Of a stretch of 17,232 nucleotides of DNA, positions 8,101-15,539 are shown piece by piece. Under the pieces are notes generated by a model, which was not told where the DNA came from, made no database searches, and saw only the letters and a program-made list of their open reading frames with translations. How positions within the stretch are numbered: the first letter of the stretch is position 1; every line of letters starts with the position of its first letter. The translations under genes were made by a program, and so were the position numbers. Source of the stretch: DATKWV01 sp035529405 (GTDB lineage Bacteria; Planctomycetota; Phycisphaerae; Sedimentisphaerales; Anaerobacaceae); contig DATKWV010000005.1 of NCBI GenBank assembly GCA_035529405.1, positions 1 to 17,232 on the forward strand, read 5' to 3'.

Positions 8101-9540
8101 TTACTGACACGCAGGTCCCGACGCACCGCCTGTGAAACTTTGCCCAGGGTCCTCGGCAGCTCTTAGTTCGTCAACCATCTTGCGTACATCTTTGTAGGCA
8201 AAATCAAGCTGGGCAATTTTTCGAAAAACGTCCAGTGCCTGTTCAGTATCACCTTTCTGCTGGTAAGAACGTCCGAGATTATATCTTAATTCCTTGGCCA
8301 AAGCATTATCTTTTATTTCATAAGCATCTATGGCCTGGTTAAAAACGTCGATTGCATCGGAAAACCACCCCTTCATCAAAAAGCATAAGCCGATTTTACT
8401 CATAGCAGCGATTTTCCGCCGGGGGTCCTTCTGGGCCTCCTGAAAAAGCGGTATGGCCTGGTCATATTCCTTATTGTTAAGCAGTCTGACGCCATACTGA
8501 TATTTGGCATCGAGGTCCGTGGGATAGTTTTTTACACATAGAGCATAATGTTCCACCTCAACAGTAGTTAACTGATGCGACAACTTCGAAAGTACTGTCT
8601 TGGCCTGTTCGTTATTCGGGTAATCCTGCAATTCGTCCTTAGCATTCCTTATTTTGCGTTTCAACTGTTTAATCCCTACCAGACCAGCCCGCTGCTTAAA
8701 GCTAAAATCGCTTTTGCGTTTACAGGCATCCTCCAGAAGCTCTACGGCCTCGTCATCGGCCTTGTCCTGCTCCATGTCTGCTAAGGCATCGGCCAATTGA
8801 AATATGTTCGTCGGCAGTTCAGGGTCTTTTGCAAGTTCCTCTCGTGCCTGCTGGACGGCTGAAATGCGGTAATCTTCGGATTTTACCACGCCATCCTGCG
8901 ACTGGAGCTTTTCCTGCTGGTCCCGGTTTTTGATAGATTGCCTGAAATCACCCTGCTGGTCATATTTTCCCCTTGCCACCGTCAGTTCGGCTGACAGGTT
9001 CTGCAGCTCATCGGCCAGATTTCCATCCTCCGGTTTGAGCCTGACAGCGTGCTGACAGGCAACAACGGCCCTGTCGTATTCACTGATAGCCGCATAGATA
9101 TCTTTTAACAGCCTGTATGTGCGTAATGAGGGTTTCTTGGCGGCGTTATTTGCCTGGAACAGCAGGTCGGCAAACCATTTGGCGGTTCTTTTATAACCCC
9201 CGGCAACAGCGGCTTTTATAAGTGTCTGAATATAAGGTAAATGGCTTGGGTACTTGGCCAGCAGATATTCGGCGTTAAGCATTTGTTCAAGTGCGGTTTT
9301 ACCCTGGAACTGCTTAACCCTTTCAACTATCGAGGGTTTTTTTCCGCCTTTTTCCTGGCGCAGCAGGGCCAATTCTCGCAATTTCACATGCCCGGTCTCC
9401 AAATCATCCGGCGCACATCTTAACCCATCAATATACATATCAATGGCAAAATCAAAATTGGCTTTATCAACAGCCTGCTGAGCCCTCTGAAAAAAAACCG
9501 AAGCCTTCGTTGCCTGCTGACTATCGCCTATTTTCGACAT
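8101..9540 (-). CDS. Cytosolic TPR-repeat protein
   Basis: This 479-residue protein has tetratricopeptide-like helical hairpins near residues 14-47, 116-170, 345-375, 378-410 and 418-450. Examples are YDQAIPLFQEAQKDP (359-373) and the LGRSYQQKGDTEQALDVF segment (422-439). The middle (about 180-340) is charged and probably forms long helices. There is no signal peptide or membrane segment, so it should be cytoplasmic and act as a protein-protein scaffold; its partner is unknown. The start is ATG with only a weak GGG upstream, preceded by a promoter-like TTGACA-16-TAGGAT. It lies 44 bp before rpsT on the same strand and may be co-transcribed with it. I recognise the fold, not a specific family. 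Confidence 0.88.
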   Translation of the reverse strand: MSKIGDSQQATKASVFFQRAQQAVDKANFDFAIDMYIDGLRCAPDDLETGHVKLRELALLRQEKGGKKPSIVERVKQFQGKTALEQMLNAEYLLAKYPSHLPYIQTLIKAAVAGGYKRTAKWFADLLFQANNAAKKPSLRTYRLLKDIYAAISEYDRAVVACQHAVRLKPEDGNLADELQNLSAELTVARGKYDQQGDFRQSIKNRDQQEKLQSQDGVVKSEDYRISAVQQAREELAKDPELPTNIFQLADALADMEQDKADDEAVELLEDACKRKSDFSFKQRAGLVGIKQLKRKIRNAKDELQDYPNNEQAKTVLSKLSHQLTTVEVEHYALCVKNYPTDLDAKYQYGVRLLNNKEYDQAIPLFQEAQKDPRRKIAAMSKIGLCFLMKGWFSDAIDVFNQAIDAYEIKDNALAKELRYNLGRSYQQKGDTEQALDVFRKIAQLDFAYKDVRKMVDELRAAEDPGQSFTGGASGPACQ

Positions 9541-9586
9541 AAATTTCGCCCAATTTCCGATTGTAATACGTTATTTCGACCATTTT

Positions 9587-9614
9587 ATCCTAATCTTATG
9601 GTGAAATTTGTCAA
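9587..9614 (-). promoter_or_regulatory. Promoter for the TPR gene (leftward)
   Basis: On the minus strand a consensus TTGACA (9609-9614) is followed after 16 bases by TAGGAT (9587-9592). The leader to the ATG at 9540 would be about 40 bases. Its -35 overlaps the -35 of the rightward glyA promoter. Confidence 0.55.
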
Positions 9615-9634
9615 CAAATAAAAAGTTGTATAAT
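9608..9634 (+). promoter_or_regulatory. Promoter for glyA (rightward)
   Basis: A perfect TATAAT (9629-9634) is preceded by TTGTCA (9608-9613) with a short 15-base spacer; TTTGTC with 16 is the alternative. The start point would be near 9641, just ahead of a small GCTGT/ACAGC stem (9642-9660), which would then sit at the very 5' end of the transcript. Confidence 0.55.
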
Positions 9635-9689
9635 AAAGCCTGCTGTGTTATAAGAACAGCCAAATCAAGATACCAATAGGAGAAACACA

Positions 9690-10964
9690 ATGATAACCGC
9701 CCTGGAACAGTATGACCCCCAGATATACGAACTTCTCAAGCAGGAACAGTCACGACAAAACGGCTGTATCAGGCTGATTCCGTCTGAAAACTACGTGTCC
9801 AAGGCGGTAATGTCAGCCACGTCAAGCTGCCTTACCAACAAATACGCTGAGGGTTATCCCGGCAAAAGGTACTACGAGGGCCAGGAGATAACCGACCTTG
9901 TGGAAACGCTGGCGCAGGAACGTGCGAAAAAGGTATTCAAGTCAGACCACGCAAATGTCCAGCCCTATTCGGGTTCCGTGGCCAATCTGGCGGCATATAT
10001 TGCGCTGGCGTCGCCGGGTGACACGATTATGGGTCTTGCATTACCGCACGGCGGGCATCTCACGCACGGCTGGAATGTAAGTATAACGGGAAAAATATTC
10101 AACTCGGTTCAATACAATGTGGACAGCAAGACGGGCAGATTCGACTTCGGCAGGATTGAGGAACTTGCCAAAAAACACAGGCCAAAAATAATCATTTCCG
10201 GCGCTACAGCCTACCCGAGAGAGATCGATTTCGAAGTATTCGGGCAAATTGCCGGACAGGTAGGTGCATATCACGTAAGTGACATAGCCCACATTGCGGG
10301 CCTTGTGGTCGCAGGCATACATAAAAGCCCGGTGCCATACGCCGACATAGTATCGACAACAACGCACAAGACGCTTCGCGGGCCGCGAGGCGGCATACTG
10401 CTGTGCAAACAGGAACACGCCAAAAACGTCGATAAGGCGGTATTTCCGGGACTGCAGGGCGGGCCGCACATGCATACACTGGCCGCTATCGCCGTGGCGC
10501 TGGCTGAGGCGGACACTCCCGAGTTTGTCGATTATGCAAAACAGATAGTCAAAAACGCAAAAGCTCTCGCCGACAAGCTGCTGGAATACGGATTCAATCT
10601 TGTCTCCGGGGGAACGGACAACCACCTGATTTTAATCGACCTGCGAAACAAAAACATACCCGGAAGAAAGCTGGCCAGGGCACTGAACAGGGCAAGGATT
10701 GTCAGCAATTGCAATACAATACCCGATGACCCGGCCCCGCCGTTTAATCCCAGCGGCCTGCGTATAGGAACGCCGGCCATAACCACGCGCGGAATGAAGG
10801 AAGAGCAGGCCAGGGAAATCGCCGGTTTTATAAACAAGGTCGTTGAGAACATCGACAATGATTCGGTAATCCAGGAGGTTGCAGAAAAAGTGCTGCTGCT
10901 GTGCTCGCGATTTCCTGTACCCGAGCATTTTATCATACCAAACAAACCGAACAGGCCTTCGTAA
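9690..10964 (+). CDS. glyA: Serine hydroxymethyltransferase
   Basis: This PLP enzyme converts serine and tetrahydrofolate to glycine and 5,10-methylene-tetrahydrofolate, feeding one-carbon metabolism. It is 424 residues, close to the family norm of about 415-430. The PLP lysine lies in TTTHKTLRGPRGG at K227. SDIAHIAGL holds the PLP-contacting aspartate D198 and H201. LIPSENY (29-35) and the KYAEGYPGKRYY segment (51-62) form the substrate site, and SGLRIGTPAITTRG (355-368) is the C-terminal signature. The start ATG has AGGAG (9678-9682) seven bases upstream and follows a TATAAT promoter. The next gene starts 16 bp after its stop with no terminator, so a lipoprotein rhamnosidase probably shares its transcript, an odd partner for a folate enzyme. 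Confidence 0.97.
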   Translation: MITALEQYDPQIYELLKQEQSRQNGCIRLIPSENYVSKAVMSATSSCLTNKYAEGYPGKRYYEGQEITDLVETLAQERAKKVFKSDHANVQPYSGSVANLAAYIALASPGDTIMGLALPHGGHLTHGWNVSITGKIFNSVQYNVDSKTGRFDFGRIEELAKKHRPKIIISGATAYPREIDFEVFGQIAGQVGAYHVSDIAHIAGLVVAGIHKSPVPYADIVSTTTHKTLRGPRGGILLCKQEHAKNVDKAVFPGLQGGPHMHTLAAIAVALAEADTPEFVDYAKQIVKNAKALADKLLEYGFNLVSGGTDNHLILIDLRNKNIPGRKLARALNRARIVSNCNTIPDDPAPPFNPSGLRIGTPAITTRGMKEEQAREIAGFINKVVENIDNDSVIQEVAEKVLLLCSRFPVPEHFIIPNKPNRPS

Positions 10965-10980
10965 ACACGGGGATATCGAA

Positions 10981-13719
10981 ATGTCAAAGTCAGGGATGCC
11001 GAGCATATTAATCGCTGCGTTATGGGCAGCATTTTTTTTTGGCGGCTGTCAGAACGGTACATACAGTGACATAAACGTCAAAGAACTGCGTTGTGAATAC
11101 ACGGTAAATCCTGCTGCCGTTAACGCGGTCAATCCCCGTTTGTACTGGGTTCTCGAATCCGCAAAGCGGGGTCAACTGCAAGCCGCCTACCAGGTACTGG
11201 TTGCCGGCAGCCGGGCCGGCCTTGACGCCGACAAAGGTGATTTGTGGGACACGGGAAAAGTCAACAGCAGCCAATCCACACACGTCGTTTATCAGGGCAG
11301 GAAACTTTCTTCACGAATGAAATGCTGCTGGAAGGTGCGGGTCTGGGACAAAGATGACAAAGTTTCCGCCTGGAGCAAGCCGGCTGCCTGGCAGATGGGA
11401 CTGCTCGATGACACTGACTGGAAAGCCAACTGGATAACCATTGGCCACAGAGAAAACCAGGACGCTGCGCCAATGTTTCGACGTGAATTCAAGATAACCG
11501 GACCCGTCAAAGAAGCACACGTTTATGTTTGCGGTCTTGGATATTACGAATTAAGCATAAACGGCCAAAAGGTCGGCGACCACGTCCTCGACCCGGGCCA
11601 GACAGACTACCAGCAGCGAGTATTCTACGTGGCGTATGACGTTACGGACAGACTCGCAGCCGGTGGTAATGCCATAGGTGTAATAGTTGGTGACGGCTGG
11701 TACAACCAGAATAAAGTCTGGCTTGAAGGCCAGTACAAAATCGAGCCGCCGGGGCCGGTTTACGGCAAGACCAGACTGCTGCTGCAATTGGAGATTACTT
11801 ATGCCGACGGAAGTAGCGAAACTATCATAACCGACCAGAGATGGAAGGCGGCCACGGGTCCAATCACGGCTAATAACCTTTATGCCGGCGAAAATTATGA
11901 CGCGAGATTAGAGCATCCCGGCTGGACCAGTGCCGGCTTCGACGACAGCGATTGGGACGATGCGGTACTGATAGATGGTCCGGGTGGTAAATTAGTATCA
12001 CAGTCTCTGCCTGCAATCAAACAAATGAAAACCATCCAGCCGATCGGAATTGTAAATCCAAAGCCGGGCGTATATGTCTATGATATGGGCCAGAACTTCG
12101 CAGGCTGGGCAAGATTGAAAATCGCAGGTAAAAAAGGTGAGAGAATTCAACTGCGCTTTTCAGAGACGGTTTTTGACAATGGTATGATAGACCCGGCAAG
12201 CTGTGGTGGTTATGCTACGGGACTTGTGCAGACCGACACCTATATTTGCAAGGGCGAGGGACTGGAGGTCTGGCAGCCGCGATTTACATATCACGGCTTT
12301 CGCTACGTGGAAATGACCGGTTTTTCCGGCACACCGACACTGGCAAATCTCGAAGGTATCGTTGTTTACACCTCCTGCCAAAAAACAGGCGATTTTGAGT
12401 GCAGCGATGAAATGCTTAACCGTATCCATAAAACAGCCCTATGGACGGCGACCAGCAACATCCACAGCATCGTAACCGACTGTCCGGCACGGGAGAAGGG
12501 AGGCTGGCTCGGTGATATTATCGCTGAGATGCTGATATACAATCTCGACGTGCCGTTACTATTAACGAAGTTCGTTGAGGATATAGAAACGGGACGCAGG
12601 GGTGGCATACCCTATAACATTGCACCGGGCAGACGGCTTTGCGGTCAGGACCCGGACTGGGGCTCGACATTCATTCAACTGCCGTGGTATTTGTATCTTT
12701 ACTATGGTGATACGCGAGTCGCAGGGCGGCATTACGAAGGGATGACCGTCTTTATGAACCATCTGAAAACTACAGCAAAGGACTATATAATACATAATGG
12801 AATCGGGGATTTGTTTGAGCCGGGCAGTGTGTTCTCGAAACGAACGCCGGTGAAACTGACGTCAACAGCTTTCTTTTATTTTGACGCAAAGCTAATGTCC
12901 GAGCTGGCAGCGGTTCTGGAAAAGACCGATGATGCAGAAAGTTACGGCCGACTGGCTGAAGATATAAAATCGGCGTTCAATAAGAATTTTTACAACGCCG
13001 ACAACAAAACCTACGGCTCCCAGACGGCTGACACCTTGGCGTTGTACCTGGAGCTTATGCCGGCAGCAGACCGCAACGCCGTCGCTGACAGCTTAGTCCG
13101 CGATGTTGTTGAAAAACACGAAACCCACCACTCCACCGGCCATATGGGCAGCAGATATATATACGGGCAACTGGCCCGTTACGGTTACGGACACGCCGTA
13201 CAGCAGATGCTCAATCAGACAACTTATCCCAGTATAGGAGAGCTTTTCAAACGCGGGGCAACCACCTTCTGGGAATACTGGGGAGAAAAACACATCGATG
13301 AAACGTCAAGAGGCACCCGTTCCCAAAATCATCCGTTCCAAGGCGGCTACGACTCCTGGTTTTTCGACGGCATTGCGGGAATCAGCCCCGACCCGGATAA
13401 TCCCGGATTCAAAAACATCATATTCCGGCCGCAGCCCATAGGCAATCTGACTTTTGCCAGGGCACGGTATCAGTCAATACACGGCACAATTGAAAGTCAC
13501 TGGCAGATTAAGTCGGATAACTTTCATTGGTCTGTCAGCATACCCTGTAACACTACAGCTACGGTGTACATACCGACAGAGGATTTACAAAGCGTGACCG
13601 AAAGCGGTCAAAAAGCCACACAGGCCCAGACAGTAAAGTTTCTGCGCATTGAGGCAGGTAAAGCAGTGTTTGCCGTTGGCTCAGGAAGCTACCGGTTCGT
13701 ATCGAAAATCCAGCGTTGA
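10981..13719 (+). CDS. GH78 alpha-L-rhamnosidase-like lipoprotein
   Basis: GH78 enzymes cleave terminal alpha-L-rhamnose from glycans by inversion. The 912-residue product begins with a hydrophobic segment (about 7-20) and a lipobox-like F-G-G-C, giving C23 as the lipidated residue, so it is anchored outside the inner membrane. Order: an N-terminal beta domain (about 30-140, WKVRVWD..W), Bac_rhamnosid_N-like domains (about 145-460), an (alpha/alpha)6 barrel (about 470-800) and a C-terminal beta domain (about 805-912). TDCPAREKGGWLGD supplies D500, E505 and D512, and TTFWEYW supplies E765, matching the acidic residues of characterised GH78 enzymes. The start at 10981 was preferred over an upstream ATG at 10879 because it gives a proper lipoprotein signal, has GGGGAT upstream and avoids overlapping glyA. 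Substrate specificity is not provable from sequence. Confidence 0.9.
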   Translation: MSKSGMPSILIAALWAAFFFGGCQNGTYSDINVKELRCEYTVNPAAVNAVNPRLYWVLESAKRGQLQAAYQVLVAGSRAGLDADKGDLWDTGKVNSSQSTHVVYQGRKLSSRMKCCWKVRVWDKDDKVSAWSKPAAWQMGLLDDTDWKANWITIGHRENQDAAPMFRREFKITGPVKEAHVYVCGLGYYELSINGQKVGDHVLDPGQTDYQQRVFYVAYDVTDRLAAGGNAIGVIVGDGWYNQNKVWLEGQYKIEPPGPVYGKTRLLLQLEITYADGSSETIITDQRWKAATGPITANNLYAGENYDARLEHPGWTSAGFDDSDWDDAVLIDGPGGKLVSQSLPAIKQMKTIQPIGIVNPKPGVYVYDMGQNFAGWARLKIAGKKGERIQLRFSETVFDNGMIDPASCGGYATGLVQTDTYICKGEGLEVWQPRFTYHGFRYVEMTGFSGTPTLANLEGIVVYTSCQKTGDFECSDEMLNRIHKTALWTATSNIHSIVTDCPAREKGGWLGDIIAEMLIYNLDVPLLLTKFVEDIETGRRGGIPYNIAPGRRLCGQDPDWGSTFIQLPWYLYLYYGDTRVAGRHYEGMTVFMNHLKTTAKDYIIHNGIGDLFEPGSVFSKRTPVKLTSTAFFYFDAKLMSELAAVLEKTDDAESYGRLAEDIKSAFNKNFYNADNKTYGSQTADTLALYLELMPAADRNAVADSLVRDVVEKHETHHSTGHMGSRYIYGQLARYGYGHAVQQMLNQTTYPSIGELFKRGATTFWEYWGEKHIDETSRGTRSQNHPFQGGYDSWFFDGIAGISPDPDNPGFKNIIFRPQPIGNLTFARARYQSIHGTIESHWQIKSDNFHWSVSIPCNTTATVYIPTEDLQSVTESGQKATQAQTVKFLRIEAGKAVFAVGSGSYRFVSKIQR

Positions 13720-13779
13720 TTGACGGCTGGCTGTGATAAAAAAACGACACTTGCCGGAGAACCCTGGTGCAGGCGGGAT

Positions 13780-14841
13780 ATGGACAAAGACAAATTAAAA
13801 ACCGCAGTGCTTGGTCTCAATCACGAAGGTCTGCTGCTGCTGGAAGCGGCTTTGCAGACGGAACTTTTTCAAATTCAGGCGGTGGCCGATAAAGACAGTG
13901 CCGTAGCCGAAACAACAGGCAAAAAATATGACTGTGCACATTATGACGACTACCGCCGGCTGCTGACAACAACCGAGCTGGACTGCCTGATTGTGGCAGC
14001 GGGGCTTTACAGTTGCCATGAGCAGCTGCGAATGGCGATGAAGAAGAAACTTCATATACTTAAAGCTGCTCCGGCAGGCAGGAACTTTGAAGAGGCGGCA
14101 GAATACGTTAATACAGCCCAGCAGGAAAACGTCAGATTTGCCATCGCCTGCGCCAAACGGTTCGGACAAAGCTATAACGTGTTCCGTGATTTCCTGCGAG
14201 AGGTCATGGATGAGCAGTCCGGGGTCTTGACATCTATATGCAATTACGGCGATTGTGCCCGACCGGCCTGGCACAGTGACCCGAAATTGGCAGGCGGCGG
14301 CGTACTGCTGCGCGACTGTTACGAGATAATCGACCAGATAGTTTACAACTTCTGGCTTCCGCAGCAGGTTTATACGGCCAACAACAGCATGGCCGAAGAC
14401 AAAAAACACAGGCAGTATCTGACCGAGGATACGGCAATTGTCACAATGAAATTCAGCGATACACTTGTAGGTAACATGGTTGTCAGCAGAGTCTTCGGGC
14501 CCAGGCAGGAATTTTTGAGGCTGTGCGGTAAAAACAGGATTTTAACCGTTACCGACAATAAAGTCCTTATCAGCACTGCAAATTCCGGGCGTATAATTAA
14601 AAGGCGGCTGTTCAACGATAATCGGCTGCGGTGGTGCCGGGAAATGGTCACTAATTTTGCTTTAAGTATATTACAGCCCGATAAAAACGAACTCTGCAAC
14701 AGCGCCAAGGACAATCTGCTGAACATGGCGGTCATCGAGGCAGCCTATCTTTCGGCTCGCACGGGCATGCCCGAACAGCCGTCGAGGATTCTCGAAATGG
14801 CGCTGGGCTCAGCCGGTAAAAAAACGGCATCTGAGAGATAA
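13780..14841 (+). CDS. Gfo/Idh/MocA-fold protein lacking catalytic residues
   Basis: Active members are NAD(P)-dependent sugar oxidoreductases with an N-terminal Rossmann fold and a C-terminal beta-sheet domain. This 353-residue protein has the layout: KTAVLGLNHEG at the N-terminus, the VADKD strand end (35-39), H80 in the Y-S-C-H region and a GGG turn (172-174). Key sites are altered. The glycine-rich loop lacks the usual GxGxxG, the EKP motif reads A-A-P (96-98), and the GGGxLxDxGxHxxD motif reads GGGVLLRDCYEIID, putting E182 where the catalytic histidine belongs. It may bind a nucleotide or sugar without oxidising it. ATG 13780 was chosen because AGGCGGG precedes it; the frame extends to a TTG at 13720 directly after the GH78 stop, without a ribosome site. 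It sits 60 bp after GH78 and is probably co-transcribed with it. Codon use looks ordinary. Confidence 0.82.
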   Translation: MDKDKLKTAVLGLNHEGLLLLEAALQTELFQIQAVADKDSAVAETTGKKYDCAHYDDYRRLLTTTELDCLIVAAGLYSCHEQLRMAMKKKLHILKAAPAGRNFEEAAEYVNTAQQENVRFAIACAKRFGQSYNVFRDFLREVMDEQSGVLTSICNYGDCARPAWHSDPKLAGGGVLLRDCYEIIDQIVYNFWLPQQVYTANNSMAEDKKHRQYLTEDTAIVTMKFSDTLVGNMVVSRVFGPRQEFLRLCGKNRILTVTDNKVLISTANSGRIIKRRLFNDNRLRWCREMVTNFALSILQPDKNELCNSAKDNLLNMAVIEAAYLSARTGMPEQPSRILEMALGSAGKKTASER

Positions 14842-14855
14842 TTAAAAATAAGGGT

Positions 14856-14884
14856 TTGACAAATAACATAACAGATAATAAGTT
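14856..14884 (+). promoter_or_regulatory. Candidate promoter for the zinc-ribbon protein
   Basis: A consensus TTGACA (14856-14861) is followed after 17 bases by TAAGTT (14879-14884). The start would be near 14891, about 100 bases before the ATG. The -10 is weak, and a hairpin with a T run (14898-14917) follows almost immediately, so promoter and hairpin may not both be functional. Confidence 0.45.
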
Positions 14885-14897
14885 AATGTCAGCGGCG

Positions 14898-14921
14898 AAA
14901 ACGGCTAAGGCTGTTTTTCTT
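14898..14921 (+). terminator. Possible intrinsic terminator after the Gfo/Idh/MocA gene
   Basis: AAAACGGC (14898-14905) can pair with GCTGTTTT (14910-14917) around a TAAG loop, with one G-T wobble, and runs into a T-rich tract. The GC core is only four pairs. It would end the glyA-GH78-oxidoreductase transcript about 57 bases after the last stop. Confidence 0.4.
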
Positions 14922-14992
14922 CGTACAATGCAGTTCAAGGATTTTTTGTACACGGGACCAAACGATTATTAACCATTTTGGGAGATTGGGAT

Positions 14993-15397
14993 ATGGAGCC
15001 AGGTAAGAAAAAATTGATTAGTGTCGTGCTTATCATAGTGTGTATAACTGTAGCGGCTGTGATAACGTTTTCAAGAGGTTCCAAAACTACGGGCATGAAG
15101 TACCTGGAAGGAAAACAGCAGTGGCTTAAATGTACGAATGAAAAGTGTGGTGCTGAGTATTCGATGCCTGCAAAGGAGTATTATCAGTGGCGAGAGAAGA
15201 ACTATGACGCCGGAACACTACAAGTACCCGGCATGGAATGCAAAGAATGTGGTGAAGAATCCGTGTTTGCGGCAATAAAATGTGAAAAGTGCGAACACGT
15301 TTTCTTTGGCGGCGCCTCTGGCGCGGATTATACCGACAGGTGTCCGCAATGCAAGTACAGTAAAACGGAAGACATGAGAACTCGCCCCCGGAACTGA
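14993..15397 (+). CDS. Single-pass membrane protein with zinc-ribbon cysteines
   Basis: This is a 134-residue protein of unknown role. A short basic N-terminus (K5-K7) precedes one membrane helix (about 8-27), predicting an N-in anchor with the rest outside. The remainder holds four cysteine pairs: C47/C52, C83/C86, C97/C100 and C117/C120, the last three being CxxC knuckles. That is enough for two zinc-ribbon-like sites. The start at ATG 14993 was chosen because GGGAG (14980-14984) lies eight bases upstream; a TTG at 14978 is in frame but lacks a site. A terminator hairpin follows about 64 bases after the stop, so it looks like a single-gene unit. I do not recognise a named family. Zinc binding is inferred from cysteine spacing only, and if the topology is right the ribbons would face the periplasm, where structural zinc or disulfides are both possible. 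Confidence 0.8.
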   Translation: MEPGKKKLISVVLIIVCITVAAVITFSRGSKTTGMKYLEGKQQWLKCTNEKCGAEYSMPAKEYYQWREKNYDAGTLQVPGMECKECGEESVFAAIKCEKCEHVFFGGASGADYTDRCPQCKYSKTEDMRTRPRN

Positions 15398-15460
15398 CAG
15401 GCACGGCGATTTAACGGTACCCTGTTACGACCGGCATGTACTCGGCACAAATTGTCCTTT

Positions 15461-15494
15461 GGGCCTGACGTTTAACGTGTCGGGCCTGTTTTTT
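15461..15494 (+). terminator. Intrinsic terminator between convergent genes
   Basis: GGCCTGAC pairs with GTGTCGGGCC-type sequence on the other side of a TTTAAC loop (15462-15486, about nine pairs including wobbles), followed by TG and six T residues (15489-15494). It serves the plus-strand zinc-ribbon gene. On the minus strand no T run follows, so it is not obviously bidirectional. Confidence 0.75.
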
Positions 15495-15539
15495 GCTTTG
15501 ACAATCGCGCCGGGTTTGTGCCGTGGCATATCTCTTAAC

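Noticed and set aside
9541..9689. Glycine or folate (THF) riboswitch upstream of glyA
   Set aside because: The leader after the predicted start is only about 50 bases, with one small stem, too short for either aptamer.
10041..10625. 194-codon frame on the minus strand opposite glyA
   Set aside because: glyA is certain on the plus strand across this stretch, and the antisense product has no family features.
10879..10980. Upstream ATG extending the GH78 protein by 34 residues
   Set aside because: It overlaps glyA by 86 bases, gives a cysteine-rich N-terminus that spoils the lipoprotein signal, and is not needed because 10981 has a ribosome site.
13720..13779. TTG start extending the Gfo/Idh/MocA protein by 20 residues
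   Set aside because: It lies immediately after the GH78 stop with no Shine-Dalgarno, and the added residues precede the normal Rossmann start; ATG 13780 has AGGCGGG upstream.
13795..14409. 204-codon frame on the minus strand opposite the Gfo/Idh/MocA gene
   Set aside because: The plus-strand product has clear fold motifs; the antisense product is low-complexity and lacks a start signal.
14978..14992. TTG start for the zinc-ribbon protein, five residues longer
   Set aside because: The GGGAG site at 14980-14984 lies inside this extension and is properly placed for ATG 14993.
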